Source: Lateolabrax maculatus
Taxonomy: Eukaryota; Chordata; Actinopteri; Acropomatiformes; Lateolabracidae
Reading direction: 5' to 3'
DNA: 64,000 nucleotides
NCBI GenBank assembly: GCA_031216445.1
Contig: CM062196.1
Span: 3,914,001 to 3,978,000, forward strand
Positions 37,042 to 49,900 of this stretch are shown piece after piece; position 1 is the stretch's first letter; every line of letters starts with the position of its first letter. Position numbers and translations under genes: made by a program. Below the pieces are notes generated by a model. That model saw nothing but the letters and a program-made list of their open reading frames with translations. It ran no database searches and was not told where the DNA came from.

Positions 37042-38480
37042 TGTTCAATACTACAGTATATGATAGCTGGGTGCAGCATGTGATATTTCTGAGGGGAAAT
37101 TCACACTGAGGGCTGTCATATGGTGTGTGGATATGGTGTCCATGAACCCTGAGGGTGTGAGAATGATAAAACCCTGTTTTGTTGTATTGCAAGGGAGAAT
37201 TCTCCCATTAACTTTGGTTTGATTGCATATAAACATGGCACGCAGGAGGCAGAGTGCTTGTTTCCAGAAATCCCTGGCTGAGCGCTGATGAATCTGCTGC
37301 CAAGTGAGGTAGGTTACATGGCTGGAAGCGGCGTATCCTCAGCCATGGATGGCAGCCTGCAAAGACCACTGTCTGGTGCCAGGGTTACGGGTATGTAAAG
37401 GGAGGCAAATGTGCCCATTACACTCAGATACCCTTCCTCACCAGCCGAGTGTGATCTGCTGCTGTCTCTGTCCTTCCTCCATTTGGACCGGGATCCTGCT
37501 CGAAACGCCTTTCAACCACTTTCTCTTTATCACACTGATACACTCACATACCAAGAATATAAACACACTGCCTCGCTCACACACATACACAAATTCTCAG
37601 CCTTCAATCCATCCCATGCTGTCCAGACAAATCAACAGTTGGAGCCAGAGGCTTGCTGCCCATCTGGTCAGCCATTTCCAGCGGGTCCCAGCGTGCAAAA
37701 AGAGAGAGAGCCATCTAATCCCCATCCTGCCTACTACTAGAGGGTTCTGATAGTTTCCCCCCGTCAAAGTCAAGAACGGTGAACACAACTCTGCCACATG
37801 GCTGCCAAGGTCACCAAACTCTGTAATTTCTCTCATTCTGCAGCACTTTTCTCACTCATTCTCTCTCTGTCTCACACTCTCCCACACACAATCTCATTTT
37901 TTTTTTCCCTCTCTTAGTCACACAGCACATATCCAGTGGAGGTTTGATTGTACCAAATCCAGGGGGAAAGGCCCACTTTGCAGACACAGCAGCTGATGCA
38001 CTGTACTCCACAGTGATTAGTGTGAGGCCAGCTCCCTACAACTGTGGAGCCAGGGGCAGAGAAACCTGGGACATGTGTACCCTCAAATATTGGAGCAGAT
38101 TGCAAAGTGAACTTTGGAGCACTTTTTCATATGTGCTGGATTCGATTTGGCTCAAGTCAGAACTTGTTACTGTTGCTGCACTTTTTCACTGGCCTAGTTT
38201 GGATTTGAATGAATCATAAACAAAGCTGTGTTGTCAAGATGATAGGGCTTTTACAGCAGAATGTAATATTGTGTTATCCAGATTCTCTCTGCCTTCTGGC
38301 CTGTATGCACTGGAATTATCTGGCTAAATAAAACTCACTTATAATTCTGTAAAGGAAAAAGTAAACATGAGTGAGTTACCAAGAACGGTGACAATTTTAA
38401 GAAATCAGAGATTTACTTATTCTACTGTGGAGCTCCTTGGTTGTTTTTTAAATTGTTATTTATTCAGGGAGGGTAGCAGG
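37042..38480. other. Non-coding DNA, longest + frame 133 codons
   Basis: The 133-codon frame at 37349-37750 overlaps a 109-codon frame in another phase and is Cys/His/Pro-rich with no recognised domain. I treat both as chance in GC-richer DNA. An acceptor/donor pair around 37267-37309 contains stops in every usable phase. Confidence 0.65.
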
Positions 38481-38741
38481 AGAGCCAAACTCATTTTCAT
38501 CCAGCTACAGTACACAGCTCTCACACCTGGGAGCGGCACACCATTGTTTTCAATAGCTGGCCAATGAGCAGCTCCACTGGAGCAGTGGGAGGTTAAATGC
38601 TTAGCTCGAGGGCACCTCGATCTTAGTTGTCATAGGAGAGCAGATAGGTTGCCGTTCTCTTTGCCTAATCAAAGTTTCAAGCCGGTCTGGGGAGGTAGAA
38701 GCACTGACCTTCCACTGCTTACTTCCCTAACCCATAGGCTG
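38481..38741 (+). mobile_element. Teleost interspersed repeat
   Basis: The stretch 38567-38741 contains GAGCAGCTCCACTGGAGCAG, GGGAGGTTAAATGCTTAGCT, CGAGGGCACCTCG, GCCGGTCTGGGGA and TTCCCTAACCCATAGGC in order. This is the familiar fish repeat with 'GGTTAGGTGCCTTGCTCAAGGGCACCTCGG ... GCCGGTC ... CTAACC.ATAGGCC'. The upstream part (38481-38566) is more decayed. Ends are approximate and no coding capacity remains. Confidence 0.65.
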
Positions 38742-41439
38742 TAAACAAAGATACAGAACTGACCTGAGAAGACCTGCTCGCCAGACCAAGCATAGCGGTC
38801 AGGCGACCAAGTTTATTTAGTTTATAAGTCCAGTAAGCCTTTGTCCAGTATAAAAAAATAAAAAATCAGCTTTGTGGCACAACACAGGCTGGTTCTTTAT
38901 ATTCTCTTTGTATAAACATAAACTTTTGCTAATATGCAGAAACTGTGCAAGGTAGTTTTAGATATTTTCTGTGTAACAAGTCGAACATGATTGTTTAAAA
39001 TTGTGTAATTACACTGTAAACCTGCTGGCATTAGATAACAACAGGAGGTAAGCCTGGATGGAAAATAAGATAGAAAGTTGTTTTTTGCTGTTTTGCTGCA
39101 GAGATGTAATGTTTAAAAAAATAAATCTTAAGACTTGCAATCATGAAATATCCCCTCGAGGACATAGCTGTCAGTCAGGGGAAGTGGAAATGCATACTAA
39201 CAACTGGCATTTGGACGAGCTGGGCTGACTGTATAAGACTGGTCATGAAATTAATGAGGAAGAAATGCGTTCACATATAGAGTGAAAGGCCCACAGAGAG
39301 CAATTCAATTTCAAACACTTTACTGAAACCTGCAACTTTGAATAAAGTAAGCATGAAGGACAAACGACTTTACACTAATAAACACAGAGGGCCGCCTGAC
39401 ACTTAAGCATAAGCTTTGTGGTCAGAAATGTTATTTGACATTGCTTTTAAAAGCCTACTCCGCAGCCTTTGGCTCCGAAGCTGTTGCCTTTTAAGGTAGC
39501 TTTTGGTTCCACATAACTAGACCTACGGGTGCACTGTGGACCCTACCCTGGCTTACTCTGGTGTGAAATTGCATACGCAACCTTGAAATGATTCCCACAA
39601 TAGCAGATGGTCTTAGCAATGGAGAAAAATATGTTCTGCCCGCCTGTCTGAAGAAGGAAGGTGACAATAAATGAAAGTTTGATTACAAAACGACACCTGG
39701 GGGGTTATGACGGGCGACAGGAGAGTGAGCCTCTCTCACTCCTAACTGAAGAAAAATAAGTTTCATCTTTCACTGATTATGATGGATCACATTTATGAGA
39801 GCTTTATTAATTATGAAACCATAAGTCTTTTTGCACCTGGGCTTTAAAAATGGCAAATTGATGTTAGCAGAGAGGCTACAGGATCACAACAAAATAAAAA
39901 AAATTAGAAAATCTTTAAGTAGTTAATAAAAAAAATGTTTTCTAAAAAGGATACAACATGAAATAAGAAAAGTGCTACAACCCAGACATTGTGCATAACC
40001 TCAAGGGCTTGAATATTTACCGCTGCAAATGCAAAGCTGATAACAATCAGGAAATTACAATACAAGCTATTTTCTGACACACTTATTATGCCTCACAGTG
40101 CACTTTAAATAAGGTGCCTCTGGAATCAGCTAAGTACTGTACATAGAAAAGATGCTGAATCATAAAGAAAACGTCTGAAGGGACTGGTACTTTAAAAACA
40201 GAGTGTTTGGTGACTCTGGCACTGATTTATGAGGCAAATTCAGATGGAACCATTTTCTCATTAGAGAGAAGAACATCGAACCAACCTCCTCTCTTACAGC
40301 TTAGTGAACTAAATGCTCAATGATTGATGCTGATGCTGATGTGCTTACTACACATTCAGACTCCCAATCTAAATTGCAGATGTCAGAGAGCACGTGGTGG
40401 CCATCGCTGCACTCTTTTATATATTCAAACATGGTCAAAGAATGAATTACTTTTAGGGGGGCCAATATATCCACATCACTTATACTTGTTGATTTAGTGC
40501 CATTTGCTATTTAATCACTGTAAATATATAGTGTAGATGGACCCGGGGTACCTTTTGCTTCACATTCCCCTCCCCTTCTCTTTGTTTCTGTGCTGGATTT
40601 ACGCTGCAAGTGACCTAATCAAGTAACTGAGTCCATTTATTTTCTGTTGCACTGACGAGCCAGGAAAACACACCTGACATGGGGATGGCTAGTAAGTGCA
40701 GTCACCATTTGTCCTGCAAATCATATTAGCATGCATCCTCTAATGAAGGGGTTGTGTTTTCATCTTCTGAGTTCTACCAGGCAAGTGACAAAATGGACAT
40801 TAATGTGATTACAGACACTCAAAGCTCCAGAGTTCTTTACATCTTGTATTTTAAAGAATAAAGGTAATAAAAGTAAATATATCAAACAAAAGATTACAGA
40901 TTGATGGGAGTAATCACTGTGTTCACTTTAGTTTTAGATTTAATTTACTAATGTTTGATTATTGCTTCCTAATTAACATTTAATAATGCAACGCCAGTGC
41001 TCTTTTAATTGTCCTTTTACAATATCTGCATGGCAACTAAGGTATGGTTGAAGTTAGGGAAAGATGGTGGTTATGGTTAATAAAAAGGTAAATGTTGACT
41101 GTAGGTTGAGCTCCACACACAACTTCCAGACCCTCACTTTCCATTTGGCTACATGTAGGGCACTATACTGCCTGCATTGGCACTAAATGTTAGACTTGGG
41201 CGTGAGATGCAGAGTCACTTAATGCACACGGAATTCGTAGGAATACTGGGTTGGAAAAACAACGGCATTTGTTCAAATGCCTTAAACAATGTCAACGGAG
41301 ATAGAGGTTCACTTCCTAACAGCCAACGTTGGCTTCTTTTAACCATAAAGATGATTTTTCCACGACCTTCCCAAGTTTCAGTTGCCTGTGCTTAACCTTG
41401 AGGCCTCTGAAACTGTGATTTTGGGCCGTCTGAGACAGA
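38742..41439. other. Unique non-coding DNA, no gene recognised
   Basis: AT-rich with balanced-composition patches near 39400-39560 and 40240-40440 that may be conserved non-coding DNA. No recognised gene, RNA or repeat. Confidence 0.65.
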
Positions 41440-41662
41440 AGTTGACGCTGGGCACCCACTGCTGGCATAGCACACTAGAATCTCTGACTGAACTTTCTGT
41501 GGTTGAGTTGCATTGTGGGTAATGTAGGAACAAGGTTTTGACAGTGAAGAAAAATGCGTGCAATAAAAAAGAAGATAGCCTATTTCTGTTTCTGCTGCAT
41601 TTGTTTTAATTTCTTTTTACCTCTGTGAGTCCAACAATTTTCGGTGGAGTACTCCTTTAAGC
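41440..41662. mobile_element. Possible interspersed repeat
   Basis: Contains GAGTTGCATTGTGGGTAATG and ends with TTCGGTGGAGTACTCCTTTAAG, phrases I associate with a dispersed fish DNA element. The GTGGGTAATGTAGG string could otherwise be a ZNF143-like site. Limits are uncertain. Confidence 0.35.
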
Positions 41663-43960
41663 ATTAAGGTGGAACATCAGAAAATGCTCATATGGGTTTT
41701 TTGTTGGAAGACATGTCATTTTGAGGGGGACTGACAGGCAAATTAGTTTGCCATTTTGGTACAGAATGAGTGTTTTTTTTTTCACAATACTTGATTTGTC
41801 TGTTCAAAACTCTACACCTGCAGACCTTTACTTATATACAATTTAAAACTTGTGCACTCCCACACCATTCAGAGTAGAGTGGCAAATCACCCTGCAGTGT
41901 GAATGCAAATGTCTGGTTCTCTTTCTCCTACTTCCACATGCTCTCTAATGCTCCCTTCAGTAAGCTTGGCTGTGTGCTTGTGAGTGTGTGTGAGTGTGTG
42001 TACAGTATGTTTGGACAGGTCAGATCTAATGATCATTAGTGGAGGAAAAAAAAGGTAACGCTTGGGAAAGAGCCTCCACAAAGCTCTATTTATAGCAGAC
42101 CTGGTCCGGAGGCATGAAGCCCTGGGGAGAAAAAACAGTCATAGATCAGCCTGAGGGGAAGTAATTAGGACAGATATTTAAACTGAATAATGCAGGCTCG
42201 CTGAAATATTGAAACCACCTAAAGTTTTTTAATTAAGCGCTAATCTGGTGAATAGGCTTGTTTCATGTCTCCCTTATTCTGTGCCAGCTGAATTATTCAG
42301 GGACACGAAGGCATACAGGACAGATAACACTCTGCTGTACATGCCATCACTACTCTCGTTAAGAGATGATTAAAGGCACGCTCTACCTCAGCACTTGTGC
42401 GTCAGCAGTCTGCTATTACAGTCGATATGGTTCTGTAATACCCACGGTAGTGAGTCAGTCACACTAGACTAGACTAACAAGGTCACTTTGAAGTCACAGC
42501 AGTGCACGTTCAGTGAAGATTTGTTAGGAGAGTTTTAAAAAAAGGTTTCAATTACATTTGGCCAGTCAGGCATTTGTACGTGAGCATACAAAGAGACACA
42601 CGGGCAGACACATGGTCACGTATAACTCAGTGAACGCACCATACTGTACACACCGGGGTCAAACAAACAGTTCCACTTGAATAGTATTTGGTAAACAAAT
42701 ACCACACTTAATTTACTGTTCTGCTGCCTGACACAGTCGAGTCTAAGGTGACAGCTGAAACTTGCCCTCTGCCTCTAATCCCTTCTCTATTTTTCTTTTT
42801 CTCTTTCCCTTGTTATCTATCTTCTCTCTCTCCCACTTTCTCATTTCAATCTCTCCTTCCTCCCCTCACCCATCTTTCTTTTCTTCTTTTGTTCATGCTG
42901 CTTGAGTTTCACAGATGGAGTGACTTGAGGCTATGGTGGTTATGCAAAACACAGTTCAAATGAATGTGGGGCTGCTACAATGAAAATGGCATAAAAGGCG
43001 TGCATACAAAAACGCATCGAACTGTTTTGGCATGAAAATCTTGTGGTGGAGGCAGTAAAGTACATTTAGGATTTCATTATTATAAAAGCGGAAAGATAAT
43101 TTTTCTGTGCATGGCTCGAATCAATGCATTGTTCAACAAAAGAGAGCAAAAATATACACACATAGACACACATTTGTGTAGATTGGAGGCTACTGGTCCT
43201 GCACAGATGAAACTGTCAGGGATGGAAATTAATTATTCTCCCTACAAAGTCCATCAGATATTCTATGAACCGCATTGTATTACATGATCCCACAAGTTTC
43301 ATCATTTCTTTCACAATAAGACATTATGCACGATCTTGTAATATGAGATTTGACACTGTTGAGGCTCTCCATTCCATAGAAACATGGAATAAAAATAATT
43401 GCTCATTTAATATGAGAGTCTCTGAGAGAGTCTCTAATCATATTTAAGGGGTTCAGTGTGCTTGGAATAAACTGGGTCACATGACAACTACTCTGACCAC
43501 GTCTAAAGGTGAAAGTGTTGCCACACATGAAGGTGCAACTCTGTCTCCTGCACATTCTTTTTATATACTACTAATTTGCAACAGCAAACACGTAAATAAA
43601 AATAACATACTGCACCCCAATCTGTGTTTTATCACCATAATTAGAAAATGTTTTTAATGAATATATCTGCCAAGTTGAAAGATTTTCATAAAAAATGTAT
43701 TTGCAAAGTATTAACTGACTAACATATTTAATTTGTTTCCTATAATATCTACTCTTGCAAAACAAAATCTGCTTGTAGCAACTAGAGGATGATTGATGAT
43801 GATTTTTTTCGATTATGTTTAGGCACGTACAGAATCTGATTAAATTAAGGAAAAGATTGTGGTTTTGGTTAATTATTGAAAAAAATCAACACTGACTTGA
43901 AGCACATAGACACAACCTGCTAATTTAACTGAAATCACAATCTTTCCCTTAAGCCTGCAA
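41663..43960. other. Non-coding DNA with pyrimidine tract and enhancer-like block
   Basis: Holds the pyrimidine-rich tract at 42780-42890. A block at 42170-42440 with GAATAATGCAGG, TTTTAATTAAGCGCTAATC and GAATTATTCAGG resembles a conserved developmental enhancer. The second point is inferred from motif content only. Confidence 0.55.
42780..42890 (+). repeat. Polypyrimidine tract
   Basis: About 110 bases that are almost all C and T. Potential triplex (H-DNA) former. The 71-codon Phe/Leu/Ser frame over it is compositional. Confidence 0.85.
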
Positions 43961-44150
43961 TAACTTATGTATTTTTGCCACTTGGGGGCTGCAGAAATAA
44001 GTTATGAACACAACATTGACATATCATAGCTAAGAATCCCACCTGCCTTGAGTGGGTATCTGCAGTGGAAAACGAAAGTACAAAAAGCAAGTAGAGTCGA
44101 GCCGAGCCCAGCTGCACCGTGCAGTGGAAATACGGCAATCCTACAAACAC
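43961..44150 (+). mobile_element. MITE-like fish repeat
   Basis: 44044-44136 carries TGCCTTGAGTGGGTATCTGC, AGTGGAAAACGAAAGTACAA, GTCGAGCCGAGCCCAGCTGC and ACCGTGCAGTGGAAATACGGC, characteristic of a non-autonomous hAT-like fish element. Directly upstream, TAACTTAT (43961-43968) and ATAAGTTA (43997-44004) form an inverted pair around a CCACTTGGGGGCTG string that also resembles a CTCF core (12 of 14). No coding capacity. Confidence 0.5.
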
Positions 44151-45255
44151 TTCATTGGAGGCATACTGAGGCCCTTAGGGCATACTGAAGCCCCCTCTTC
44201 CTGGAGGGCAGTTTTCACAGACACAGATTTCAATCCATCCCATATTGCAAAAGTAAAACTCAACAACTTAGTACAGTATACTATAAATACCGTATAGACT
44301 TGTGTATTAAGAGTAATCATATCATTTGGGAAATTTCTGTCAGCACTTTCCTGACGTGAGAATCATTTTCGACAGCAGCTTAAACTAAAGGGGTCTCATT
44401 AGAATACTGCTTAGTCAGTAATCGCTGTCTCTTTATTGTCAAGATTTTATGTTGCGAGATGGGCTCGGTCTTGACAACTGTACATCGCTTAACATTATCC
44501 GTGAGGTGCAGGGTCAATCAATACAGCAAGACCTGTCCTTTAGGAAAATGCAGATATGTTGAGAATCAATACTCCTGTGTCATCACCTCTCATTTCAATC
44601 AGGGTGTCTGAGATATGACACCATGGCAGCACTCCTGGGAATTACACTGTACAATGGAGTGAATCTCAATGCGTTCCTAAGGACTTCTTTGCTCCTTCTC
44701 TTGTCTCCTCACCTACTCAACCTACTGTAATCTGTAGTTTCCTGAATCCTGTCATTTCAGTGCATTTCAAAAGTCTCCACATTTGAAATGTTCTCTAAAG
44801 CTACAGTGAACAGGTTAATGTATGTGGAGCGAATGTGCGCATAGGGTCACAGGAAAAGCAAGGCAGTGGGCTTTCATTTCAGGATTGTTTCTTCAGATTT
44901 TGTGAAACTTCAACTTTTTCATCAGGTTTGTGTTATACGGGAAACTTAACATCTACAGACTACAGTAGGCTATAAATAAGGGATAGGCTCACATCGTGTT
45001 AAAAAATATAAATAGAACACTGGCCTATTTCTCTCTGCGGTGGAAACGCACCACTTATGCGCTGCTCTCAGGTCTGTTGTAGCCAATTTCATTGATTATA
45101 GTAAAAGCTTAGTATTGCAGCATCTGCTCCGCAAACACTCAGCATGCGTTATGTTGCGTTCAATGTAAACAGGGCATTAGGCTGTTTTCTCTAAGATAAA
45201 GCTAGTACAGTTTTTGAATCAACCAAAAACAATTCAAATCTTAGATGACGCATTA
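44151..45255. other. Non-coding DNA, no gene recognised
   Basis: A GCGGTGGAAACGCAC string at 45038-45052 may be a second short MITE fragment. Otherwise unique. Confidence 0.6.
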
Positions 45256-46392
45256 AACCTGAGCCTAAACCTCATCTCTTTGTCAAAGCCTGTCACTCTG
45301 CATGAGCTGAACCAGTCACCCCTCTGAGCCTGAATCTGTCTGCTTCTCAACCTCAATCTGCTTCTCAGCCTGAGCCTGAAACTGAAACTATCTCTCTGTC
45401 TGAGTCTTAATGCCACAACGATGAAGATACCTTCAAAGTAGTAGTTCCCAGTCCTAAGAAAACTTAGGATTAATGATGTAACCTCATATAGTTCCTCACC
45501 TACCTTGACTTTGCTGCTGTAAATGCATGAGTAGTTTTCATGGTCATATTTCGAACTTGGGAAGCCAGAGGATCTCACAAGCGGCGCACTTTTCTTGGAA
45601 AAGCTTAGCTGTTAGCTGTCAGCTGTTTTGAAAAGGAAAGACGTGCCGATACGTCTGAGAGCTGATGGAGGCTTTAAAACCCTTTAGTTTGTCCTGAAAC
45701 AGAACCCCTTAACTGAGGAACTCCCCAAAAAACGTGTGACACACACGTCTATCCTCAACCGCAAAACAGTGGAGCACAGGCTGACTAATTTGGGTTTTGT
45801 AGGTGCCACTCCATGAAACGTTACGTTTACGTGTGTTTGTTATAGTTAATATTTTCCCAAAAGTTTACAAGCTAAATGATTTTAATGTATGCGTGATGTG
45901 TGTGAATTTAACGGTTAATGTGTTTCTGCTTTCCAGTCAGAACCCCATTCCTCTGCCTGAGCCTGAATCTCAGACTGAGCCCATATGTGATTCTCCGAGT
46001 CAAAGAAGTTCGTTCTTAGTTTGAATCTGGCTCTCTGCCTGAGAGGAGCATCAACATGCTTCCCTGTCTGAGACTGAATGTGTTTTTGCTTTCTAGACTA
46101 TCCTTCTCAGTCTGAACCCTACCCTATGTGTCTGACTGAGCCTGAATGTATCTTTCATGTCTTAGCACCTCTCTATGCTTAAGCCTCAGGATGTCTCTCT
46201 CTGAATGTGGCGTTGTCAATGTGTACGAGTTTGTTGTTGCATCCCACTTGAGCAGGAACTCGTCATCCCTTCTCAGCCTGACCCTCAACCTATCTTTCTG
46301 CATGTACCTGAATGTACTTCTGTGTTTGTCTGCCCGGCCTGATCTGAAAGGCGTCCGTCTCCCTGAACCTGGATCTGTCTCATTGTTGGAAA
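45256..46392 (+). repeat. Degenerate CCTGA-rich repeat array
   Basis: Two blocks (45256-45412 and 45936-46392) are built from diverged copies of a unit close to CTGTCTGAGCCTGAATCTGT, about 18-24 bp. They are separated by about 520 bp of non-repeat DNA. On + the units read as short PEPES/SEPEP-like strings (for example SQPEPETE and LPEPESQTEP). On minus they give the Arg-rich 138-codon frame at 46124-46540. Two acceptor-like strings, TGTTTCTGCTTTCCAG (near 45936) and TGTTTTTGCTTTCTAG (near 46096), precede repeat segments and resemble each other. It could be a minisatellite or the wreck of a repetitive-protein gene. Stops interrupt every long + frame. Confidence 0.55.
45688..45816 (+). other. 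Short open frame, possible transposase HTH remnant
   Basis: A 42-codon stretch between stops at 45685 and 45814 includes LNRKTVEHRLTNLGFVG. The pattern (K/R)TV..RL...G resembles the second helix-turn-helix of Tc1/mariner-type transposases. Nothing else of such a transposase is visible around it, so this may be coincidence. Confidence 0.15.
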
Positions 46393-49199
46393 CCTCAACA
46401 TGTTGGTTGTTTTTGCCTGTCTGCCTCTCTGTTCGTTCAGCAGCCTTTATAGGAAAATCAGTTGCATACGCGTGAGTGGTTCTTTTTAATGTAGAGATCT
46501 TGAACTTTCCTGGCCCAGAGAAGTAATTTCCAAGAACCATTGACTATTCCTTCTTTCACACCAAAAATAAAAATAAAATGAGCTATAGCCTGTTCTTTGA
46601 GCCTTCAGCACAGATATGAATTGGACATGTGGTGAGCCTGTGATTCTTGAGCACCCTCAGACACGCCTCCTGGTTTTCCCTTTTACTGTAATTCAGATCA
46701 GTGGAGTCGGAGGAGAGCTGGCAGGTAGGGCCCAGTCGCCCAGACGTCTCTCTACTGAACAGAAACAGAATGAGCCTCATTGTTGGACTGTGTGGGTTCC
46801 AGACTTTCTCTTTCAGGTTCACTCAGCGTTTAAACATGTTTTGCTTTGAGCTGACCAGCCGTTGTCAAGGGTCAATACCTTTTTTAGTCTCAGTCATGGT
46901 TTCCAGCTCGACTCATATGACGCTTCAGTGGACACATCTGCGAGCAACAGCAGTGCAAGGCTTGACAAAAGCATCTGCTGTGTGTGTGTGTGTGTTTGTC
47001 ATTGTCAATGAGACTTGCAAAGTGTTTTCTATTTATTTGTGGTAGGAAAAATTGGTTCAGAAAAGAACAGAAGGCAATTGTCACTATCACTCCTCACATT
47101 CAAGGTCAATGAACAGAAGAAAATTTAACAGAGTCTACAACACACACACAGACTTGCACAAATAGCGGTGCGCTGTAACAACTAACTGCAACAATTAAAC
47201 TCTGCCAAAATAGGACGTGACACTGATTTTAAGCAAATGCAAATTGAAGGCAGGGGTTAAGGCTCTTCTACAGAACAAGCCAGAGGAAAATTGCAGTAAT
47301 AGTCTGCTTGAAAACACTTGCTGCTGCAAACATGAACTTTAATTAGCTTGATTGCATTTATTGTTGATAACATCATATTGCGTTGCTAACCTGCTGCTGT
47401 TTCCCTCAGATGCACATCACAGCCTATCTTTCCTCCCATCCCATTTTTCTTAGCATATATTAATGTATTATTTCCTTGGCTGTGTCCTAGTATGACAAGG
47501 TGCCAAATATTTGCAATAAGTTCGTTGACATAAACACAATCATACCTGTCAAATTGTTTTATTTGACTAAATCCCACAGCTAAAAAGTTGCTTATTTCTG
47601 GTGCGGCCAGCATAACAGCTGCTTTGGTCGGTATTACATGTTAAACGAAGGGGCAGGAAGTAATAAAAGGCTTCCTGTTGCTAATGCAGTTGTGGTTATG
47701 TTTAGGAAACCTGGCAGACAGCTCAGAGCCAGCTGCCAATCACTTGTTTTTTCTTTGTTCCCAGTTGGGTGGCAGTAAGTAACATAACTGACAAGATCAA
47801 AAAAGTCAAACCTCAAATAAAACAAATGATAGCGCGATGTGGATGGATACTATGCCAGCTCACTGAAGGATTTATTTTTATTTATTTTTTACAATAAAAC
47901 CATGTCCTGCTGTTGACTTGAAGATGTTTCATGGGGCTCTTCATTGAACTGTACCAGGCAGCAATACTGAACACAACTGTCAGAAAGGAATGACAAACAT
48001 CAGATGATGCCATTTCATTTTCTCTAGTATTGAACTGCAAACACCATTAGTTCTGCAAACTGACCACAAAACAAGCAGACAACATCCATAACCCATGGTC
48101 TGTAATAAGTTGTTTCTGCTCAAATAATGCTATCATGAGCCTCCAGGAGCCTTGTAAAGGTGATTGTTATTTGGTATTTCACGACAGTGGCCCCTCTTGT
48201 GGTCAGTGTATTGATTTTTGTATTTTTTTTATTTGTTTACTTTTTTGTCGATTCTGACATCGGGTGCTAGTGTTGGTGAAATTTCTTTCTTCGCTCAGCT
48301 TTGTTGACATTTCCTCTCAATTTTGAAGATCCTGAGGCTGCGGTGATATTTTCCGAATTGATCTGTTTGATCAGAGGCAGTCTGATGGAAGCGGACAATT
48401 TGTCACCCGCTCTGTGGACTGGGCTGTATATGTCATCAGTCTGATACGGCAAGTCATTTAGAGGCATTACCGAATTAACCGAGGCCGATTTCCATTGTTG
48501 ATGACATGATTTATTCCACTTTAAATTAAATTAGTTAACCTTTCGGTTACTTAATATAATTGTACTGTTCCTCATAATTCATATTTGTGTTCTCTGTGTT
48601 TGACTGTGCAAGAAACTGGTCCAAAAGTCATTTAATCTTTGGCCACTTAGTGTTCCACTAAATGGAGGAATCATTCATCCTGATAGTGCTATATTTCAAA
48701 TGGGTTCATTATTTCATTTAATTAGGGCAGGAAAATGAACAAATATTTGGCTGAAGAGCTAGCAGATGACATTTTCAAGGCAACATTTCCTAGTTGAATA
48801 ATTAGACTTAAGCATCTGTTGGGCAATGACATTAGGAAAGCTGATAACAAAAACCCAAATTCTTCCAACTGGGGATGTCAGGATGTCAGTTAAAGCACTT
48901 AAACCTCAGCAATTTGCTATTTAGACACACTCCTCTGTCATTTTCCACCTAAGAATTATTTGAGTGGCTGCTTATTTTTGCATTCATTATAATGCTTATA
49001 TATAGAGCCTATCAATGGTGAGCTAAATACTCATTTGCTGTGAGTGACAAAGCCAAGACAAAACCTGACAGTGTGTCTCTTACTGTGTTTTGCTATGCGG
49101 CTTAGCCCTGCTTTCTTCTCTCCTTAAGGCTTACCGAAAACAAACATGATCCAATAACAGCCTAATAGGATGGAGGCTGATGATGAAACTTTTACTGTC
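46393..49199. other. Non-coding DNA, no gene recognised
   Basis: A short TG run at 46980-46996. The GC-richer patch 46600-46920 is open on both strands for up to 114 codons, with no recognised product. Remaining sequence is unique and AT-rich. Confidence 0.65.
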
Positions 49200-49760
49200 A
49201 TCACGCTCATTATCCGATAAAGACACTAAAAAGTAAGAGAGAGCGGGAGGGAGACAGGGGAGAGAAAAGCCACAGACAGCAGAGAAAGAGACACAGAGGG
49301 GGAGGCGTGATGAATTTGGAAGAGGAATAAAAAGAGTGCTTATTCAGTTGAGAAAGATTTATGACCTAATGCGGATGTGGTTGTGAACTCTTTAGTGCTT
49401 TGCCTCTCTCAAAATTTCCCCATCGTGGCGCTCAGTAACTCTGCAATCCTGCAATCAACATCCTGTCTCCATGTAAATGTGCATAAATGGCTCCCTACAC
49501 AATGAAATTTATGGTCCAGACAACACACCCCGAGATTTAGGTTCAAAATTGCACTCAAAGTATTGATTTACACATCAGCTTGGTTTCCAGGCATTAAATC
49601 CTGGATATTTATGCTTTAATCCAGTAGATATAAAAATAATTACGGCAAGTGAATCTGCGATGCGTCATTTCTCAAACGAAGGCGCATGCTGTATGGTAAT
49701 GCATTAATGAGCCATATTATGTTTAGGACTGATCATCTGAGATCATTTCCAAGGTAAGGA
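49200..49760. promoter_or_regulatory. Enhancer-like conserved non-coding candidate
   Basis: A purine-rich lead (49230-49310) is followed by repeat-free sequence with clustered homeodomain/POU-type strings: ATGTAAATGTGCATAAAT, AAAATAATTACGG, GTAATGCATTAATGAG. The motif density and lack of simple repeats resemble vertebrate developmental enhancers. This is inference; no alignment was made. Confidence 0.3.
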
Positions 49761-49900
49761 TAATATATATGTATGTATATGTATTGTGTTTGATTAACGA
49801 ATGGTGTTAGGTACTTAAGTTATGCTCATTGGAATTCCACTACAGCTACTAGTACTACTACTATGAGTACTACTGTTACTAATGTAACTGACTGTTGTTG
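49761..49900. repeat. ATGTATG and CTA-type simple sequence
   Basis: A short TATATATGTATG run (49770-49785) and an imperfect (CTA)n tract (49846-49880). A related degenerate (CTA/CTG)n stretch recurs at 50637-50715. Confidence 0.7.

Noticed and set aside
36810..37192. Proline-rich minus frames
   Set aside because: Created by the G18 homopolymer.
37267..37309. Acceptor/donor-bounded segment (TTTCCAG ... GAG|GTAGGT)
   Set aside because: Every reading phase contains a stop, so it is not a coding exon.
37349..37750. 133-codon + frame
   Set aside because: Overlaps a second long frame in another phase; composition follows CA-rich and Pro/His/Ser low-complexity DNA.
46124..46540. 138-codon minus-strand frame, the longest in the window
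   Set aside because: It is Arg-rich because it reads the antisense of the degenerate CCTGA array, which lacks stops in that frame. No domain is recognised.
48183..48205. CTCF-like string (CCACAAGAGGGGCC on minus)
   Set aside because: Only about 11 of 14 core positions match.
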